DNA from: Bacillota bacterium | GTDB lineage: Bacteria > Bacillota > Clostridia > Oscillospirales > Ruminococcaceae | NCBI GenBank assembly: GCA_023451415.1 | Contig: JAEXZK010000176.1 | Span: 1 to 7,217, forward strand | Reading direction: 5' to 3' | DNA length: 7,217 nt | Part shown: positions 5,742 through 7,217 of the stretch, in pieces | How positions within the stretch are numbered: position 1 is the first letter of the stretch | How the letters are laid out: every line of letters begins with the position of its first letter | The notes under the pieces: generated by a model | Databases searched by the model: none | The model's input: the letters and a program-made list of their open reading frames with translations, nothing else | Told to the model about the DNA's origin: nothing | Translations under genes and position numbers: made by a program

Positions 5742-6658
5742 TGAATGATACCACGGAAAAGCTGCTGAAAATGGTTTCCGATTGGACGGGGACCTTTACC
5801 GGGGCTTTTAACATCCGGGAAAATGGCCAGTGTGCAGGCCGGAAATCCACCGAGCATGTCAAGATAGAGTCCAAGGAAGGGCTGCCCGGGCTGGATATCC
5901 GCATTCTGCCGGGGACCCGGGGAGAGCGAATCTCCATCCCCGCCTGCGTCACTCACGGCGATGTGGACGATCTGGTCTACAATGATTTTTATGTGGGGGA
6001 GGGGGCGGACGTCACCATCGTGGCAGGATGCGGCGTCCACACTGAGGACGAAGAGCCTGCCCGCCACAACGGCATCCACCGCTTTTTCCTGGAGAAAGGG
6101 GCCCATGTGCGGTATGTGGAGAAACATGTGGGCACCGGGAGCGGGACGGGCATTCGTTCCATCGACCCGGTCACTCAGGCGGAACTTGGGGAAGACGCGG
6201 TGCTGGAGATGGATACCACCCAGATCGGAGGGGTAGACCGAACCCTCCGCAGCACCAAAGCCACCCTGGGCCCCCGTGCCAAGCTGTATATCCGGGAACG
6301 TCTCCTTACCGAGGGGGATCAGCAGGCCAAGACCGACTTTGAGGTGGAGCTGCGGGGGGAGGATTCCGGTGTGGACCTGATCTCCCGCTCGGTTGCCAAG
6401 GGGCATTCCCGTCAGGAATACCGTTCCAGAATTATCGGCAACGCCCGATGCACCGGACATTCGGAGTGTGACGCCATCATTGCGGACAGCGGCGTTGTGG
6501 CTGCGGCTCCGGAACTGGTGGCAAACCATGGCGACGCGGCCCTGATCCATGAAGCGGCCATCGGCAAGATCGCCGGCGAGCAGCTGCTGAAGCTGCGCAC
6601 GCTGGGGCTTACCGAGGAGGAAGCAGAGGCCAAGATCGTGGCGGGATTTTTGAAATAG
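5738..6658 (+). CDS. sufB: SufB/SufD-family short scaffold (SmsB-type) for iron-sulfur cluster assembly
   Basis: A 306-residue scaffold subunit, much shorter than E. coli SufB (about 495) or SufD (about 423). Its C-terminal half aligns by eye with SufB: C244-D245 corresponds to the TQCDS cysteine (C405 in E. coli), and H271-E272 followed by AAIGKIAGEQLL corresponds to the HEATTSKI region (H433/E434). These are the residues needed for cluster assembly, so the protein is probably an active SufB-type scaffold rather than a SufD-type one. A further cluster, C98-x2-H101 with H110 and H114, lies in the middle and may be another ligand set. The central beta-helix region is present, while the N-terminal helical region is reduced. 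A lone sufC plus one short sufB is the layout of the minimal SMS system of anaerobes and archaea, in which the scaffold likely acts as a homodimer. No sufS, sufU or sufD is in the window. The start at 5738 overlaps sufC; the ATG at 5741 is an alternative. Confidence 0.85.
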   Translation: MMNDTTEKLLKMVSDWTGTFTGAFNIRENGQCAGRKSTEHVKIESKEGLPGLDIRILPGTRGERISIPACVTHGDVDDLVYNDFYVGEGADVTIVAGCGVHTEDEEPARHNGIHRFFLEKGAHVRYVEKHVGTGSGTGIRSIDPVTQAELGEDAVLEMDTTQIGGVDRTLRSTKATLGPRAKLYIRERLLTEGDQQAKTDFEVELRGEDSGVDLISRSVAKGHSRQEYRSRIIGNARCTGHSECDAIIADSGVVAAAPELVANHGDAALIHEAAIGKIAGEQLLKLRTLGLTEEEAEAKIVAGFLK

Positions 6659-6678
6659 AACGTGGCAAAAGGACGAAG

Positions 6679-6717
6679 CAGCGCCGGGGACGGAGAGCGG
6701 GGCTGTTTTGTCTTTTT
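6679..6717 (+). terminator. Probable imperfect intrinsic terminator after the operon
   Basis: CAGCGCC (6679-6685) pairs with GGGGCTG (6699-6705) with one G-G mismatch, and the stem is followed by TTTTG and then TCTTTTTG. It starts 20 bp after the scaffold gene. The stem is weak, but the T-rich tail and position favour a terminator. Confidence 0.45.
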
Positions 6718-6788
6718 GCTTTAAAAGCGTTTTGACCTCCCCCACAGAATGCCAAGGCAAAAGACAGAAAAAAGGACGGAAGAGTTGG

Positions 6789-6802
6789 AGAACGTTTGTT
6801 TA
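6789..6802. promoter_or_regulatory. LexA (SOS) box-like site upstream of uvrB
   Basis: AGAACGTTTGTTTA agrees with the Firmicute LexA/DinR box CGAACRNRYGTTYC at 11 of 14 positions and keeps the GAAC-N4-GTTT core. The next gene is uvrB, a classic SOS gene. The site lies about 30 bp before an extended -10-like element, so it would sit upstream of that promoter rather than over it, which lowers confidence. Confidence 0.4.
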
Positions 6803-6890
6803 ATATGCGAGTAGTATTTTCCGGCAATGAGTGATATACTGAAAAAAACATATGTGCGCACAGGGGAAAGCCCCATTGGGCAAAGAGCTG

Positions 6891-6919
6891 TTGATGACTG
6901 CTCAATATTGGGGTATAAT
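6891..6919 (+). promoter_or_regulatory. Possible uvrB promoter with -10 box inside a palindrome
   Basis: TTGATG (6891-6896) and TATAAT (6914-6919) are 17 bp apart, an ideal spacing. The -10 box is part of the left arm of a perfect hairpin (6913-6941). By symmetry the same box is also present on the minus strand (complement of 6935-6940). The predicted start is near 6926, in the hairpin loop. Confidence 0.5.
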
Positions 6920-7075
6920 AACCGCAAAGCGGTTATTATACGGCTATGGCCAAGGCGGCAAGCGCCCCAATGATACCATGAGCGCAGCGAATGGTATCAT
7001 AACCGCAGGCCACCCGCGCCGTATGGCGCTCCGGCCAAGATGCTGAGAAATATGGGCCAGGCAGCTATGCCTGGC
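6907..7075. repeat. Cluster of four palindromes in the uvrB leader
   Basis: Four inverted repeats follow each other. Arms are 6913-6925 with 6929-6941 (13 bp, loop AAA), 6970-6979 with 6991-7000 (10 bp, 11-nt loop), 7016-7020 with 7025-7029 (GCGCC/GGCGC, loop GTAT) and 7056-7063 with 7068-7075 (8 bp, loop GCTA). In addition ATTGGGG (6907-6913) is complementary to CCCCAAT (6965-6971), which would enclose the first hairpin. ATAACCGC occurs directly at 6918-6925 and 6999-7006 and inverted at 6929-6936. None has a T-run, so they are not simple terminators. The arrangement resembles a short extragenic palindromic repeat or MITE-like element, or a structured leader. Confidence 0.6.
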
Positions 7076-7092
7076 AGTGCAGGGAGGAAAAA

Positions 7093-7217
7093 ATGAGCGA
7101 AGAGAATCGTTTTCAGCTGGTGTCTCCCTATCAACCCACAGGCGATCAGCCGGAGGCCATCGAGGCTCTGGTGGACAGTATCCAGGCGGGACACAGGGAG
7201 CAGGCCCTTAAAGGCGT
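7093..7217 (+). CDS. uvrB: UvrB, excinuclease ABC subunit B, N-terminal start (3' end outside window)
   Basis: Only the first 41 codons are present. They read [20 protein letters not shown] followed by [13 protein letters not shown] and end ALKG, with the next codon starting GT. The [17 protein letters not shown] pattern is the nearly invariant N-terminus of UvrB, which lies just before the Walker A loop (GVTGSGKT) expected immediately beyond the window. UvrB is the helicase-like subunit that verifies DNA damage with UvrA and recruits UvrC in nucleotide excision repair. GGGAGG (7082-7087) lies 5 nt before the ATG and fixes the start. An alanine-leucine-lysine sequence precedes GV, where many UvrB proteins have LLGV. 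It is separated from the metal/iron-sulfur operon by a terminator and a long leader and is probably its own transcription unit. Confidence 0.93.
   Translation, partial: MSEENRFQLVSPYQPTGDQPEAIEALVDSIQAGHREQALKG

Larger units (their letters stand above)
6659..7092. other. Long intergenic region between sufB-like gene and uvrB
   Basis: No convincing gene is seen on either strand in these 434 bases. The first 60 bases hold the probable terminator. The stretch 6720-6860 is A+T-richer and contains a LexA-box-like sequence (6789-6802) and an extended -10-like sequence, TGATATACT (6832-6840). From 6891 a second promoter-like pair is followed by a run of four hairpins reaching to within 18 bases of the uvrB start codon. 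If transcription begins in the 6840-6930 range, uvrB has a highly structured leader of about 165-245 bases. Confidence 0.6.

Noticed and set aside
5351..6760. Long open frame on the minus strand opposite sufC and the scaffold gene (469 codons).
   Set aside because: It is antisense to two well-supported genes with catalytic motifs, and its translation is composition-biased with no family resemblance.
6907..7075. CRISPR array.
   Set aside because: The palindromes differ in sequence and spacing and there are no equal-length repeats separated by unique spacers.

Overview
The window looks like a chromosomal segment of a GC-rich anaerobic Firmicute, most likely a gut clostridium of the Oscillospiraceae type. 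This is inferred from G+C-rich codon use, AGGAGG-like ribosome binding sites, sigma-A-type promoters, a DUF6061-like small protein, and a two-gene SufC/SufB-like pair typical of anaerobes. No taxonomic marker gene is complete, so the assignment is an inference.

Region 1 (1-1382) is the end of a G+C-rich gene block. It holds the C-terminal part of a HerA/VirB4-like (DUF87-type) ATPase with a cysteine-rich insert, then a tightly coupled, very acidic 157-residue protein. A perfect 20-bp-stem terminator closes the block.

Region 2 (about 1440-2390) is an A+T-richer scar. A fragment of a type I restriction R subunit (HsdR), interrupted by an amber codon, is joined out of frame to the C-terminal part of a DUF3800-like protein. 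This looks like debris of a defence or mobile region. On the minus strand follow a DUF6061-like gene with its own terminator and, overlapping its ribosome binding site, a 31-codon ORF.

Region 3 (2407-6717) is the centrepiece, apparently one operon of five genes. A strong promoter overlaps a SmtB/CzrA-type operator. The genes are an ArsR/SmtB metal sensor, a free-standing HMA metal-binding protein, a Zn/Cd/Pb P1B-type ATPase that lacks its own HMA domain, a SufC-like ATPase and a short SufB-like scaffold. The last two correspond to a minimal Suf (SMS-type) iron-sulfur cluster machine. The gap between the ATPase and sufC is 24 bp and sufC overlaps the scaffold gene by 4 bp, so the metal-induced promoter probably also drives iron-sulfur assembly. 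A plausible reading is that metal efflux is coupled to replacement of metal-damaged clusters.

Region 4 (6659-7217) is a 434-bp intergenic region with an imperfect terminator, a LexA-box-like site, two possible promoters and four hairpins packed into about 160 bp. The start of uvrB (nucleotide excision repair) follows and runs off the window.
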